Positions 1 to 8,588 of a DNA stretch of 64,000 nucleotides are shown one piece after another. The position numbers and the translations under genes were made by a program. Position 1 is the stretch's first letter, and each line of letters begins with the position of its first letter. The stretch spans positions 3,775,501 through 3,839,500 of the forward strand of contig NZ_CP009048.1 in the NCBI RefSeq assembly GCF_000746525.1, in the 5' to 3' direction. The DNA comes from Pseudomonas alkylphenolica (GTDB lineage: Bacteria > Pseudomonadota > Gammaproteobacteria > Pseudomonadales > Pseudomonadaceae). Below the pieces are notes generated by a model. The model worked only from the letters and a program-made list of their open reading frames with translations, was not told the origin of the DNA and did not search any database.

Positions 1-523
1 AGAAGAACAGCAGATAGAGCATGACGGCAAAACTCACCAGGAAATCAAAGGTGCCCTGACCGAAGCTGAACGCCTGGGTGGCAAAGAACTGGCTGCCCTG
101 CAGAGCGCCCTTGGTAATCTTGTCGCGCAGGCCTACCAGATCGCCCATCCCCATGCGCTCCAGGCTATTTTGCGCAAAGGCCGGAAGAATATCCTTGAAA
201 CGCTCAATGTAGCCGGCCAGGTCCAGCTCACCGCTCTCAAGGTTCTTGTACAGCGCCGCACCTTCCTGCACCAGCAAGGTGCTGATGATGATCACCGGCA
301 GGATGGCGATCACCAGACATATCAGCAGCGTCAGGCCCGCGGCCAGGTTGCGCCGCCAGTCCAGGCGCGTCAGCAAACGGCGCTGCAGCGGGGCGAAGAC
401 GATGCCAAGGATCACCGCCCAGAACACTGCGCCGTAGAACGGCAGCAGGATCCAGATGAAAGCGATGGTCACCAGGGCCAGTAACAGATGCAGGGCCTTG
501 TGCTGCACGGCGGTTTCGTTCAT
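1..523 (-). CDS. AI-2E family transporter (N-terminal part, runs off the left edge)
   Basis: About 174 residues are visible, read leftward from an ATG whose complement ends at 523. The protein opens with two closely spaced hydrophobic stretches (LLLALVTIAFIWILLPFYG, then GLTLLICLVIAILPVIIIS). It continues with a hydrophilic stretch ending in GMGDLVGLRDKI and another membrane segment at the edge. This is the pattern of the PerM/YdiK (DUF20, UPF0118) permeases. Family members are inner-membrane proteins of about 350 residues with 7-8 helices, proposed to export autoinducer-2 or small ions; the substrate here is unknown. The C-terminal half is outside the window, so completeness cannot be judged. 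Confidence 0.85.
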   Translation of the reverse strand, partial: MNETAVQHKALHLLLALVTIAFIWILLPFYGAVFWAVILGIVFAPLQRRLLTRLDWRRNLAAGLTLLICLVIAILPVIIISTLLVQEGAALYKNLESGELDLAGYIERFKDILPAFAQNSLERMGMGDLVGLRDKITKGALQGSQFFATQAFSFGQGTFDFLVSFAVMLYLLFF

Positions 524-596
524 GTGCGCTCCGTTGCTGTTCACAACGTTAGTGCACGGCGCAGTGGCAAAAGTGCCGTGCGCACAAGACGATCGG

Positions 597-1013
597 TCAG
601 GCCCCGGCTGGCCAGGTCTCCGATGCCCGCCCTGCGGTCAGGTCGCTTTCCCAGAAATACTGAGCACTCAGTTCGATTTGCACATAAGCCAGGTCATCGC
701 TTTCATTGCTGGCATGGTTCGCGCCTGCAAGCCCCTGGGCACCGTCATTGTCACCGACAGCCGGCGTCACGTCGTACCAAGCCCTTTGACCGAGGGACGT
801 ACTCCAGGTCGTCAGGCTGTGCAGATCCGGGTTGGCAAAGGTGAACGTGCAGTTGCTCACACCCGCCAGGTTTTGCCCTTTCCAGTTCCAGTGGTAGGTG
901 GTGTCCACCTGCGCTCGTTCATTCAAGGTGTAACGCGGCTCAAAGGTGGGACGTGAATCAGCAGGCTGCGCAATCGTGACGGACCAAGGTCCATGCGAAA
1001 GAATCAAAGTCAT
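597..1013 (-). CDS. Hypothetical protein, 138 aa
   Basis: I do not recognise this protein. It starts at an ATG with AAGGA a suitable distance upstream, which supports real translation. It lacks a signal peptide or membrane helix and is rich in Trp, Tyr, Thr and Asn, with a single Cys near residue 54. The composition suggests a small beta-rich soluble domain, but that is inference. It lies between the AI-2E permease and the Anr-like regulator, all on the minus strand. The 73-bp gap to the permease leaves co-transcription possible but unproven. Confidence 0.6.
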   Translation of the reverse strand: MTLILSHGPWSVTIAQPADSRPTFEPRYTLNERAQVDTTYHWNWKGQNLAGVSNCTFTFANPDLHSLTTWSTSLGQRAWYDVTPAVGDNDGAQGLAGANHASNESDDLAYVQIELSAQYFWESDLTAGRASETWPAGA

Positions 1014-1057
1014 TTAGGGTCCTTAAAGCAGGCTGGGCACTGCCATTGATCCATCGG

Positions 1058-1768
1058 CTAGTTGATAGGCTGAATGGGTTGGAGAAGGCGCACTTGTTTG
1101 CCGTCGACTTCGATCTGGCCGTTTTGCTGGAGACGGGTGAACACCCGGGAAACAGTCTCTCCGGCCAGCCCCAGGTAATTGCCGATTTCGTTACGTGAGA
1201 TGCTCAGGTGCAGTTGATTGGCTGCGTATCCAAGCGAGTGAAAGCGTGCCGACAGGTTGACCAGCAAGGAGACGACCCGGGCATCGGCGGCTTTTTTCGA
1301 ATGCAGCCGGGTCATTTGTTGGGTATTGCGAATCTCACTGCTCATCGCCCGCATCAGATGCCGGCGTATCTGCGGCAAGCGGATCAACAGCTCATCGAGA
1401 GGCGCGAAAGGAATTTCGCACACTTCGGTGGTCTCCAGCGCCTGGACTGATACCGGGTACGCTTCTGAACCCAGTCCGGACAGGCCAATCGACTCACCGG
1501 GCAGATGGATGCCGATGATCTTTTCTTCCCCGGTCTCACTCAGGCAAACAGACTTCAAGACGCCGGAGCGGATCACGTAGATCGAGTTGAAACTGTCGCC
1601 CTGGCGAAACAGAAAATCGTTCTCTTTCATGGTCCGGACGTGCTTGACCACGTCATCAAGCATGTCGACTTCTTCGGGACTCGCTGAACCAGGCAGGCAC
1701 AGCGGCGCGAGACTGCAGGTTTTGCATTGTGTCTGGCGGTAAGCTGGCAATCGAATGGGCTCAGGCAT
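1058..1768 (-). CDS. Crp/Fnr-family regulator, Anr-like (probable [4Fe-4S] oxygen sensor)
   Basis: 236 residues, the normal length for FNR/Anr. The N-terminal cluster motif gives Cys15, Cys18 and Cys24 (CKTCSLAPLC), with the fourth ligand at Cys117 (EVCEIPF), so all four FNR iron-sulphur ligands are present. A cNMP-type beta-roll spans about residues 45-130, followed by a dimerisation helix. The C-terminal helix-turn-helix carries ETVSR (residues 204-208), the E-xx-SR recognition triad that reads TTGAT half-sites. It should therefore dimerise without oxygen and bind Anr boxes. It resembles Anr but diverges enough to be one of the Anr paralogues that P. putida-group strains carry. It is divergent from trhP, with an Anr box between them. 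Confidence 0.88.
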   Translation of the reverse strand: MPEPIRLPAYRQTQCKTCSLAPLCLPGSASPEEVDMLDDVVKHVRTMKENDFLFRQGDSFNSIYVIRSGVLKSVCLSETGEEKIIGIHLPGESIGLSGLGSEAYPVSVQALETTEVCEIPFAPLDELLIRLPQIRRHLMRAMSSEIRNTQQMTRLHSKKAADARVVSLLVNLSARFHSLGYAANQLHLSISRNEIGNYLGLAGETVSRVFTRLQQNGQIEVDGKQVRLLQPIQPIN

Positions 1769-1973
1769 TTATCTAGTCCTTATGGCGGAACACACGGTGC
1801 GCCTGAGCTGTTTCCATCAAGCGCACTTTGCAGGCCAGACCAGTGTCCCGTGAGCCAACTTCAAACACCCCTCAATAATCGTTATTTGATATCAAACCCT
1901 TGTTTCTATTGAATAAATGCAAAGAGCCAGCGCGCAGCACCCGAGGTAAACGCAAGCAGCGGCAAAAGCGCCG

Positions 1974-1987
1974 TTGACATGGATCAA
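1974..1987. promoter_or_regulatory. Anr/Fnr box
   Basis: TTGACATGGATCAA fits the TTGAY-N4-ATCAA Anr/Fnr consensus. Its centre is at 1980.5. For trhP this predicts a class II start near 2022, with a plausible -10 (TAGCAT, 2010-2015) and an 18-nt leader to the ATG at 2041. On the other strand no good -10 appears at the matching distance for the Anr-like gene. Activation of trhP is therefore the simplest reading, although the site could also act on the divergent regulator. Confidence 0.75.
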
Positions 1988-2040
1988 TTACCCGCCGGGG
2001 CATTCCCGGTAGCATCCGCGCCTTTTGCCGCGACCTGATC

Positions 2041-3360
2041 ATGACCCCGCTTGCCAAACCTGAATTACTCGCCCCAGCCGGCACTCTGAAGAACATGCGT
2101 TACGCTTTCGCCTATGGCGCCGACGCAGTCTATGCCGGCCAACCGCGCTACAGCCTGCGCGTACGCAACAATGAGTTCGACCACGCCAACCTGGCGCTGG
2201 GCATCAAAGAGGCCCAGGCCCAGGGCAAGCGTTTTTACGTGGTGGTCAACATTGCCCCGCACAACGCCAAGCTCAAGACCTTCCTCAAAGACCTCGCGCC
2301 GGTAATCGAGATGGCCCCGGATGCGCTGATCATGTCTGATCCGGGCTTGATCATGCTGGTGCGCCAGCACTTCCCGCAGATGCCGATTCACCTGTCAGTG
2401 CAGGCCAACACGGTGAACTGGGCCAGCGTCGAGTTCTGGCGCAGCCAGGGGCTGACCCGGGTGATCCTGTCCCGCGAGCTGTCGCTGGAGGAAATCGAGG
2501 AAATCCGCCAGCAGGTACCGGCCATGGAGCTGGAAGTCTTCGTCCATGGTGCTTTGTGCATGGCCTACTCCGGCCGCTGCCTGCTGTCGGGTTATCTCAA
2601 CCGCCGTGACGCCAATCAGGGCAGCTGCACCAATGCCTGCCGCTGGAAGTACAGCGCCACAGCAGCCACCGAAGATGTCAGCGGCGATATCGTCCGCGAA
2701 GTACAACCGACCCTGGGGGTCGGTGCGCCGACCGAACAGGTGTTCCTGCTTCAGGAAAGCAATCGTCCGGATGAAGACATGCCGGCCTTCGAGGACGAGC
2801 ACGGCACCTACATCATGAACGCCAAAGACCTGCGTGCGGTGCAGCACGTCGAACGCCTGACCCGCATGGGCGTGCATTCGCTGAAGATCGAGGGTCGCAC
2901 CAAGTCGCACTTCTACTGCGCACGCACCACTCAGGTCTACCGCCAGGCCATCGATGATGCTGTGGCAGGCCGTGAGTTCGACCGCAGCCTGATGCTCAAT
3001 CTGGAATCGCTGGCCCAGCGTGGTTACACCGAAGGCTTTCTGCGCCGTCACGTGCATGATGAATATCAGAACTATCAGCGAGGCAACTCGGTGTCCGAGC
3101 GCCAGCAGTTTGTCGGTGAACTGACCGGTGAACGCGTCGATGGCCTGGCTGAGGTGAAGGTCAAGAACCGCTTTGCCCTGGGAGATCATCTGGAACTGAT
3201 GACCCCGCGTGGCAACTATCATTTCGATCTGCACCAGTTGCGCGATCGCCAGGGGGCATCCATCGAGGTGGCACCGGGGGACGGGCATACCGTCTACCTG
3301 CCGATTCCCGAGCAGGTAGACCTGAGGTTTGGCCTATTGTTACGCGACTTGGTGCAATGA
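2041..3360 (+). CDS. trhP: tRNA 5-hydroxyuridine synthesis protein TrhP (YegQ, peptidase U32 family)
   Basis: 439 residues, nearly collinear with E. coli YegQ/TrhP from PELLAPAGTLKNMRYAFAYG onward. The U32 signature is clear: ELEVFVHGALCMAYSGRCLLS, then the Cys-rich GSCTNACRW that supplies iron-sulphur ligands. The C-terminal part keeps MGVHSLKIEGRTKS and RGYTEGFLRRH. TrhP makes ho5U at position 34 of several tRNAs by an oxygen-independent, prephenate-dependent route; the older label collagenase-like protease is misleading. The start at 2041 gives the expected MTPLAKPELLAPAG N-terminus. The last base of the stop codon is also the first base of a REP doublet that separates it from the convergent pvdQ. 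Confidence 0.93.
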   Translation: MTPLAKPELLAPAGTLKNMRYAFAYGADAVYAGQPRYSLRVRNNEFDHANLALGIKEAQAQGKRFYVVVNIAPHNAKLKTFLKDLAPVIEMAPDALIMSDPGLIMLVRQHFPQMPIHLSVQANTVNWASVEFWRSQGLTRVILSRELSLEEIEEIRQQVPAMELEVFVHGALCMAYSGRCLLSGYLNRRDANQGSCTNACRWKYSATAATEDVSGDIVREVQPTLGVGAPTEQVFLLQESNRPDEDMPAFEDEHGTYIMNAKDLRAVQHVERLTRMGVHSLKIEGRTKSHFYCARTTQVYRQAIDDAVAGREFDRSLMLNLESLAQRGYTEGFLRRHVHDEYQNYQRGNSVSERQQFVGELTGERVDGLAEVKVKNRFALGDHLELMTPRGNYHFDLHQLRDRQGASIEVAPGDGHTVYLPIPEQVDLRFGLLLRDLVQ

Positions 3361-3408
3361 TCGCGGGGCAAGCCCGCTCCTACAGTGGGAGCGGGCTTGC
3401 CCCGCGAT
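3360..3408. repeat. REP doublet 1 (short loop)
   Basis: Two inverted copies of the Pseudomonas REP core (arm ATCGCGGGGCAAGCCCGCTCC and its complement) are separated by only 7 nt. The repeat begins on the last base of the trhP stop and lies 12 bp from the end of convergent pvdQ, so it probably also serves as a two-way transcription terminator. Confidence 0.9.
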
Positions 3409-3420
3409 AAGGCCGACGGA

Positions 3421-5736
3421 TCAGGGCATGACTTTGGCCACCGCCGCCGAATCCGCCTCCCGAATCACCTGCACCCGATACTGTGGATCAGCCTTGATCT
3501 GCGCCTCAGTGAAGGGAATCACATGCCACTGCTTGGCCGAAAAAGCCCGTGTCTGGTCACTGGCATGCGCTGAACCGGCCTCGCTGGACTCGGAAAAAGC
3601 CAGTAATCCCAAGGCCTGCGGCCCCTTGCTATCAAAGGTCACCAGCTGCAAGTAGCTGGTACCACTGACCACCAGGCGCTTGCCAGACCCGGCCGCTACA
3701 CTCTGGATCGCATTGTAGACCCCCAGACTGGCAGGCCCGCCGTGAATCGGCGTGCCGTCGGCGGCTTGCTGGATCTGCCCCCACTGCGCATCAGCTGTCA
3801 GACCGGCCTGCTCGACCTCGGCCAGCGAGGCCAGGGCGGCTTGGTTCAAGGCTGCTGCCACGTCGGCGCGCTCGACTGCCAGTCCACGCGGGGTATGCTG
3901 GGGATCGCTCGGATCGAACGCTACTCGCCAGATATCCGGACGCGGCAGCAGCGGCTCCAGAATGTTCTGGAAATGCACCAGCCCGATGCCACTGTCGAGG
4001 TCGGCACGCAGGTCCCAGGCTTTCAAGCTGCTGCACAGCGTCGTCAATGGCGAGTCCGGCGCCTGTTTACCACACCATTGCAACAGGTCCGGCATCAGCA
4101 GTTCCGCCAGATAGACCTGGTTGTCCATCACCATCTGCTGCAGATCGGTGCCGCTCAGTTTGCCTTCGCGGTTCAGGCGTTGCAGGGCAAAGCGGCTGCG
4201 TGGCCCAAGGGGCTGGTCCTCGCGACTGACCAACGGCGAATAGCCACGTAACGGCTGCGCCGGATTGACCATCCAGGCGGAGTCGTTGGAGTGCTGGATG
4301 AAGTCGCCACGGCTCAGGCTCGGCAGCAGTTGGCTTGGAAAGATGCCCGGCTGCGCTGCACGCGGGTCAATTTTCCAGTTGCAGGCGCTGCGCGAACCGT
4401 CGAGCACGATCAACGCCTGTCCTGCTGCCGGATCGCTGCACTGCGCCAGCAAGGTAGCATCGACAAAAGGCACCACCGACTGATTCAGGTACAAAGTTTG
4501 CCCCTTGGCGTCCACGGCCAGGGTGTTGACCCAGGGAATACCCTGCAATCGATGCACCGAGTCCTGCAACGCTTTCAGGCTGTCAGCCTGGTTCATGCTG
4601 TACCACTGCTGCAGTACGCGAGTGTTGTCCAGGTTGGCGTCGCGCAGGCTGAAAGCGTGCTGCTTGTCCCAGTCCAACCGTCCAGACCACTGGACTACCG
4701 GGCCGAACACTGAGCTGTAAACGTCACGGTTGACCGGTGTCAGCTTGCCGTCCGCTCCCTTGACCGTCACCGTCAGACGTTGGCGGTTCATCGGTATCGA
4801 CTTGCCATCGAGCAGGTAGCGGGTCGGATCCTTGGGATCGAGCTCAAGCCGATACACCGTGAAGTGCCTGGAAGTATCCACCGTGTGGGTCCAGGCCAGG
4901 TGACGGTTGAAACCGATGTTGATCAGGGGCAGACCTGGCAAGGCCGCGCCCATGACATCCAGCTTTCCGGGCACGGTAAGCTGCATCTGGTAAAAACGCA
5001 TGCCGCCCGCCCAGGGGAAGTGCGGGTTAGCCAGCAACATGCCATGACCACTGGCCGATCGCTCGTGCCCCACCGCCACCGCATTGCTGCCGCGCTCCAG
5101 AGCGAAATTGTTTTGCCGTGCTTGCGCCACGCTCATGTCCACGTTCAGGCGCGCGACGGCATTGGGCGGGGTAGCGCCCGCCAGGGCTTCGGCAAACTGC
5201 CCAACCCCACCTTCAACCAACAGACGCCGGGTGAGCTTGACCAGATCAAGCGTGGTAATCGGTCTCAGCCACTGCGCCTGCAGGCATTGCGCGCCCTGCC
5301 CCTGGGCCACGCGCTCGGCCAGTGCGCGGTTGTAGCCCTTGGCATAGCCTTCGAGCAGGGCCCGCACCTGCGCCGGTTGTGCCTGCCAGAAGCCGAATAC
5401 TGCAGAGGGCGAATTGAGCCAGCTGAAGAACAGATCACTGGCGAGGTTCTCGCGCTGCTCGAAGGTTACCTGCTCAGGCCCGAAGTGGCGTGAGCGCTCG
5501 GCGTTAACCGTGACCACTTCATTGGCCAGCAGGCACAGGTTGTCCTGGGCGTAGGCATAACCGATGCCATAGCCCAACCCCTGTTCATCCCGGGCCAGGA
5601 TGTGCGGTACCCCAAAGCTGGTGCGGCGAATTTCGGCACTGGCATCGCCCGGAGCAACACGGGCCTGGGCAGCAAAACTGAGACCGAGCAGCAGTCCGGC
5701 CAGACAGACGCTTGCCAACGGATGGGATTTGATCAC
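3421..5736 (-). CDS. pvdQ: Acyl-homoserine-lactone / pyoverdine-maturation acylase PvdQ
   Basis: With the GTG start at 5736 the precursor is 771 residues and the Ntn-hydrolase nucleophile in LERGSNAVAVG is Ser217, the same number as in P. aeruginosa PvdQ. AGGAG lies 5 nt upstream of this GTG. A longer frame reaching 5787 has no comparable ribosome site and would push the signal peptide inward. Order: signal peptide (about 1-24), alpha chain, spacer, then beta chain beginning at Ser217 after self-cleavage. The periplasmic enzyme removes the fatty acyl chain from pyoverdine precursors and degrades long-chain AHLs. No pvd biosynthesis genes are nearby, so here it is a solitary gene. Confidence 0.92.
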   Translation of the reverse strand: MIKSHPLASVCLAGLLLGLSFAAQARVAPGDASAEIRRTSFGVPHILARDEQGLGYGIGYAYAQDNLCLLANEVVTVNAERSRHFGPEQVTFEQRENLASDLFFSWLNSPSAVFGFWQAQPAQVRALLEGYAKGYNRALAERVAQGQGAQCLQAQWLRPITTLDLVKLTRRLLVEGGVGQFAEALAGATPPNAVARLNVDMSVAQARQNNFALERGSNAVAVGHERSASGHGMLLANPHFPWAGGMRFYQMQLTVPGKLDVMGAALPGLPLINIGFNRHLAWTHTVDTSRHFTVYRLELDPKDPTRYLLDGKSIPMNRQRLTVTVKGADGKLTPVNRDVYSSVFGPVVQWSGRLDWDKQHAFSLRDANLDNTRVLQQWYSMNQADSLKALQDSVHRLQGIPWVNTLAVDAKGQTLYLNQSVVPFVDATLLAQCSDPAAGQALIVLDGSRSACNWKIDPRAAQPGIFPSQLLPSLSRGDFIQHSNDSAWMVNPAQPLRGYSPLVSREDQPLGPRSRFALQRLNREGKLSGTDLQQMVMDNQVYLAELLMPDLLQWCGKQAPDSPLTTLCSSLKAWDLRADLDSGIGLVHFQNILEPLLPRPDIWRVAFDPSDPQHTPRGLAVERADVAAALNQAALASLAEVEQAGLTADAQWGQIQQAADGTPIHGGPASLGVYNAIQSVAAGSGKRLVVSGTSYLQLVTFDSKGPQALGLLAFSESSEAGSAHASDQTRAFSAKQWHVIPFTEAQIKADPQYRVQVIREADSAAVAKVMP

Positions 5737-5949
5737 GGACACTCCTGCATCGATCAGGGAACTATTGATCCTGATTGAACGAAACACAGGCGATAAATTT
5801 ACGGAATCGGCCTTGCCGAAACGTCTTTACCTAATGTGGCTCGAAAAATTTTTCCCCGGGTACTGCAGTTTTGCCACGCTCATTCGTCTTATAGGGTGTA
5901 GGCAACAATTTTGACGGTATCTGGACTGGCCACGAAAGGGAGCTTTCAC

Positions 5950-6336
5950 ATGTATAACCAGCAACAGGCTGCGATCGCCAACCGCCCCGAGCGAAAACCT
6001 CGGCAAGCCTTGACAGTAAAAGTCGACAACAGCGACAACGAGCGTCCCGGCAACGAGCATATTCGCGAACTGCTCAGGAGATTCGGGCTGCGTACCAGCC
6101 TGATCCGCCTCAAGGTCATTGATGCCTTGCACATGGCCGACAGGAGTGGGCGCAGCATCGGTGTACGCGGCGTCCACAGCCAGCTTGAACAGCTGGATGT
6201 TCCCCTGTCGTTCCTCAGTGTCCGGGAAGTGCTCAAGCGCTTGTGCGTCGAGGGTGTGATCAACATGGGCAACGACAAATGCTACAGCCTCAACCCCGAG
6301 GCCCGCAGCATTCTGGAGCAAACCTGCCCACGCTAA
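5950..6336 (+). CDS. Small Fur-like winged-helix DNA-binding protein
   Basis: 128 residues, starting at the ATG at 5950 behind AAAGGGAG; the frame can be extended upstream but without a ribosome site. Residues about 40-110 (IRELLRRFGLRTSLIRLKVIDAL, then SFLSVREVLKRLCVEGVI) match the winged-helix domain of Fur-family repressors. The metal-binding dimerisation half of Fur (His/Cys-rich) is missing. It is therefore a DNA-binding-domain-only relative, of the type annotated in Pseudomonas as Fe2+/Zn2+ uptake regulation protein. Whether it senses metal is doubtful. It is a single-gene unit divergent from pvdQ, with 213 bp between the two starts. Confidence 0.7.
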   Translation: MYNQQQAAIANRPERKPRQALTVKVDNSDNERPGNEHIRELLRRFGLRTSLIRLKVIDALHMADRSGRSIGVRGVHSQLEQLDVPLSFLSVREVLKRLCVEGVINMGNDKCYSLNPEARSILEQTCPR

Positions 6337-6342
6337 GCGAAA

Positions 6343-6360
6343 GGCCGGCGTATGCCGGCC
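6343..6360. terminator. Hairpin between convergent genes
   Basis: GGCCGGC-GTAT-GCCGGCC, a perfect 7-bp stem with a 4-nt loop, lies directly after the Fur-like gene and before the end of the convergent small membrane protein gene. No long T run follows on either strand, so termination efficiency is uncertain. Confidence 0.55.
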
Positions 6361-6372
6361 GTGCTGATCACT

Positions 6373-6561
6373 TCAGAGCTTGACCTTGCGGCGCATGATG
6401 CCGTTGATCACCACAACCGCAACTGCCACCGCAATGGCAATGTACTGGAACACTTGTTCACTGATCGTCCCCTGCTTCTGCAGGTAGGACAGACCGAGCA
6501 TGATCCCCAGCACCAGCAGGGAGATCAGAATGGAATATTTCAGGCGTTGACCTTGAGTCAT
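6373..6561 (-). CDS. Small two-helix membrane protein, 62 aa
   Basis: The preferred start is the ATG at 6561, preceded by AAGGAAA at good spacing; upstream in-frame ATGs lack a ribosome site. The protein has two hydrophobic helices (about residues 9-25 and 37-55) joined by a short polar loop, and a basic C-terminus (MRRKVKL) that should face the cytoplasm. I cannot assign a family or function. It is convergent with the Fur-like gene and divergent from the secreted protein at 6720. Confidence 0.65.
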   Translation of the reverse strand: MTQGQRLKYSILISLLVLGIMLGLSYLQKQGTISEQVFQYIAIAVAVAVVVINGIMRRKVKL

Positions 6562-6719
6562 TGATATTTCCTTGCAACATCGGGGTAAGGGCCCGGAACG
6601 GCCCATGCGCATCATACAACGCAGCCTTGCCGCGAGCGGACAATTTCCTCCTTCTGTAGTGACCTTGCGCCTGAAACCATGACGTCCCGGGCATAGTCCC
6701 AGACGAATGGAAACTCGCC

Positions 6720-7181
6720 ATGTTCCTCGGTCGATTACTAAGTGGTATCACCTTGCTGGTTGGCCTTGAAGCCCAAGCGCTCCCCACCTCGACACTCTCC
6801 CCCGATCAACGCGTTGCACTGGGTAAGCAACTGGCCGAACACGCCGGTGCCAGCCAGTGGCAACAACTTTGGCAGCGCTCGCGTCAGGCCGGGTATCTGT
6901 ACGAACAATCGACTACCCCCCACTTCAGCCTTGATTCCGCCGAGCTCATCAAGGCAACAGCCCTGACCCTGTCGCAGCCAAAAGAGACAAGTGCAGTCAA
7001 CCAGACCCAGGTCCTGTATCGCCGGGACTTTTCTCCGCAAACCGTAGGTAAACACGCAAAAGCCAGCCTCAGCGCCGTGTGCATCTGGGTTGACTGGCGT
7101 ACCCTCCCGGAGCACGCCGTGAACCGGCCCGGCCCCTACCTCGGGCAAATCAGCCTGCTGCTGGTGCACCCCTGCCAGTAA
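6720..7181 (+). CDS. Hypothetical exported protein, 153 aa
   Basis: A short hydrophobic N-terminus (FLGRLLSGITLLVGLEAQA) looks like a signal peptide with cleavage near residue 20. The mature part is mainly helical at first (LSPDQRVALGKQLAEHAG), then beta-like, and ends ISLLLVHPCQ. It has two Cys (in AVCIWVDW and HPCQ) that could pair in the periplasm. I recognise no family. The ribosome site is weak, so the exact start is less secure than the gene itself. Confidence 0.55.
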   Translation: MFLGRLLSGITLLVGLEAQALPTSTLSPDQRVALGKQLAEHAGASQWQQLWQRSRQAGYLYEQSTTPHFSLDSAELIKATALTLSQPKETSAVNQTQVLYRRDFSPQTVGKHAKASLSAVCIWVDWRTLPEHAVNRPGPYLGQISLLLVHPCQ

Positions 7182-7399
7182 ACATGGGTTGCCAGACCTA
7201 GCCCCGCTCGCTCAAGCATCTGGAGCGCAGAACCAAGGGGTTACGCCGAATCAGCCATGACTTTCCTATTCCCATGGCCCTCCTTGCCTACAAACCACAT
7301 ATCCGATGCCCACCGCCCCTGCTGCGCTTGCTGCCTGTTACGCACGGTCGGGATGTTCAAACATGAAGGTGTCAAGCCAATCCCTACAAGGAAGTCACC

Positions 7400-7795
7400 A
7401 TGGAACTGCGCGATCTCAACCGTATTGACATCCAACAGCTGCCCCATTCGCTACAGATGCTCATCGAATGCCTGGGTATTGAAAACGCTTACAACTTGAC
7501 CTGTGCTTTCGGTGGCCGCCCCAAGTACATCCCCAAGCACCGTGAACGTACCACTCTGGCGCAGGTTCTCCCTGCGACAGCCCTGGACGCCCTGATCAAA
7601 CGTTTTGCCGGTATGGCTCTGGAAATCCCCAAGGTCGACCACTTCCTGCGCCAACTGCGCAATCAACAGATCCAGCAGGAAAGCGCCGAGGGTCTCTCGC
7701 GCAGCATGCTAGCCAACAAATACGGCTTGAGCTTGCGCCAGATCGGCAACATCCGCCGCCAGGAGTCGTGTGCACACGCTCGCCTCACCTCTTGA
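7400..7795 (+). CDS. Mor-like transcription activator family protein
   Basis: 131 residues from an ATG with AAGGAAG upstream. The layout matches the Mor/C family of Mu-like phages: an N-terminal dimerisation part, then a C-terminal helix-turn-helix (GLSRSMLANKYGLSLRQIGNIRR, residues about 98-120). Mor proteins activate phage middle promoters. Here no other phage genes are present, and the gene is followed at once by two DUF2589 genes on the same strand. It may be a domesticated regulator of that pair (inference). The C-terminus ARLTS is short, as usual for the family. Confidence 0.75.
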   Translation: MELRDLNRIDIQQLPHSLQMLIECLGIENAYNLTCAFGGRPKYIPKHRERTTLAQVLPATALDALIKRFAGMALEIPKVDHFLRQLRNQQIQQESAEGLSRSMLANKYGLSLRQIGNIRRQESCAHARLTS

Positions 7796-7861
7796 GCCGC
7801 TAACTTCGGCACTCAAGACACATCCGCACAATGATGTGCATTCATCAAAAGGAATTCCGCA

Positions 7862-8500
7862 ATGGCAACTATCGATAACAGCTTGATCGGCTCGGTCATG
7901 AACGCCTTGCCACTGGACCGAATGATCTCCGGCCCTTTGCAGGCGATGATTCAGGCGCAAGTCACCGCGAGCAAGTCGTACGCCGACTTTCTTATGGGCG
8001 TGTGTATTCAGGATGGCAAGGCCGTTGCCATTCAGTTTGACTACGACGAAACCATCACCGATGAACAAGGGGTCTATAAGGGGACTGTCTCCAAGAAGAT
8101 GCAGATCCCGCTGCTGGCAGCGGTTACCCACCCCAACATTGTCATTGAAGAAGGCAATATCGAGTTTGAGTTGACCATCAGCCAGCAAGCCGAGAGCACT
8201 ACCGAGACCGGTGGTGAAGCGAGTTTCGGCGCCTCGCTGGGTTGGGGACCATTCAAACTCAACGTCAAGGGCCAGGTCAGCCACAAGTCCAGCCAGACCC
8301 GTAAAACCGACACCCGTGCACGCTATGCCTTCAACACCAAAGTCCGCCGTCAGGACCCGCCAGAGGCGTTGATGCGCGTGATTGATTTCCTCACTGAAGC
8401 AGCCACCAAACCGGTGGTCATGGCTGATGCCACGGCTCAAAACCTTGATGCACTGCCTGGATCGGCCCTGCCAATGCCTGACCAGGCAACACAACCCTAA
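7862..8500 (+). CDS. DUF2589 domain-containing protein A
   Basis: 212 residues, ATG behind AAAGGAA. No signal peptide or membrane helix, so probably cytoplasmic. An N-terminal helical part is followed by a beta-rich domain with KKMQIPLLAAVTHPNIVIEE and IEFELTISQ. A glycine-rich strand (GASLGWGPFKLNVKGQVSHK) leads to the PPEALMRVIDFL motif near residue 165. DUF2589 is a family of unknown function, often found as tandem paralogues. The second copy downstream shares the PLxALV and PPEALxRxI landmarks. Its function cannot be inferred from sequence. Confidence 0.75.
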   Translation: MATIDNSLIGSVMNALPLDRMISGPLQAMIQAQVTASKSYADFLMGVCIQDGKAVAIQFDYDETITDEQGVYKGTVSKKMQIPLLAAVTHPNIVIEEGNIEFELTISQQAESTTETGGEASFGASLGWGPFKLNVKGQVSHKSSQTRKTDTRARYAFNTKVRRQDPPEALMRVIDFLTEAATKPVVMADATAQNLDALPGSALPMPDQATQP

Positions 8501-8536
8501 TTCATACCCGCTTGATCATGCTTTGCCAACGAATCC

Positions 8537-8558
8537 GGCCTCTCCCTCGTGAGAGGCC
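8537..8558. other. Intercistronic hairpin between the two DUF2589 genes
   Basis: GGCCTCTC-CCTCGT-GAGAGGCC, a perfect 8-bp stem with a 6-nt loop, sits between the two genes and 14 bp before the AAGGAG of the second. There is no T run. It could be a partial terminator, an RNA-processing site, or a way to set the ratio of the two proteins. Confidence 0.6.
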
Positions 8559-8588
8559 TCCTGCCAGAAACACAAGGAGTGCGAACGC

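Noticed and set aside
1885..1896. TTTGATATCAAA palindrome as a second Anr box
   Set aside because: The two TTGAT/ATCAA halves overlap with no 4-nt spacer, so an FNR-type dimer could not bind both in the standard way.
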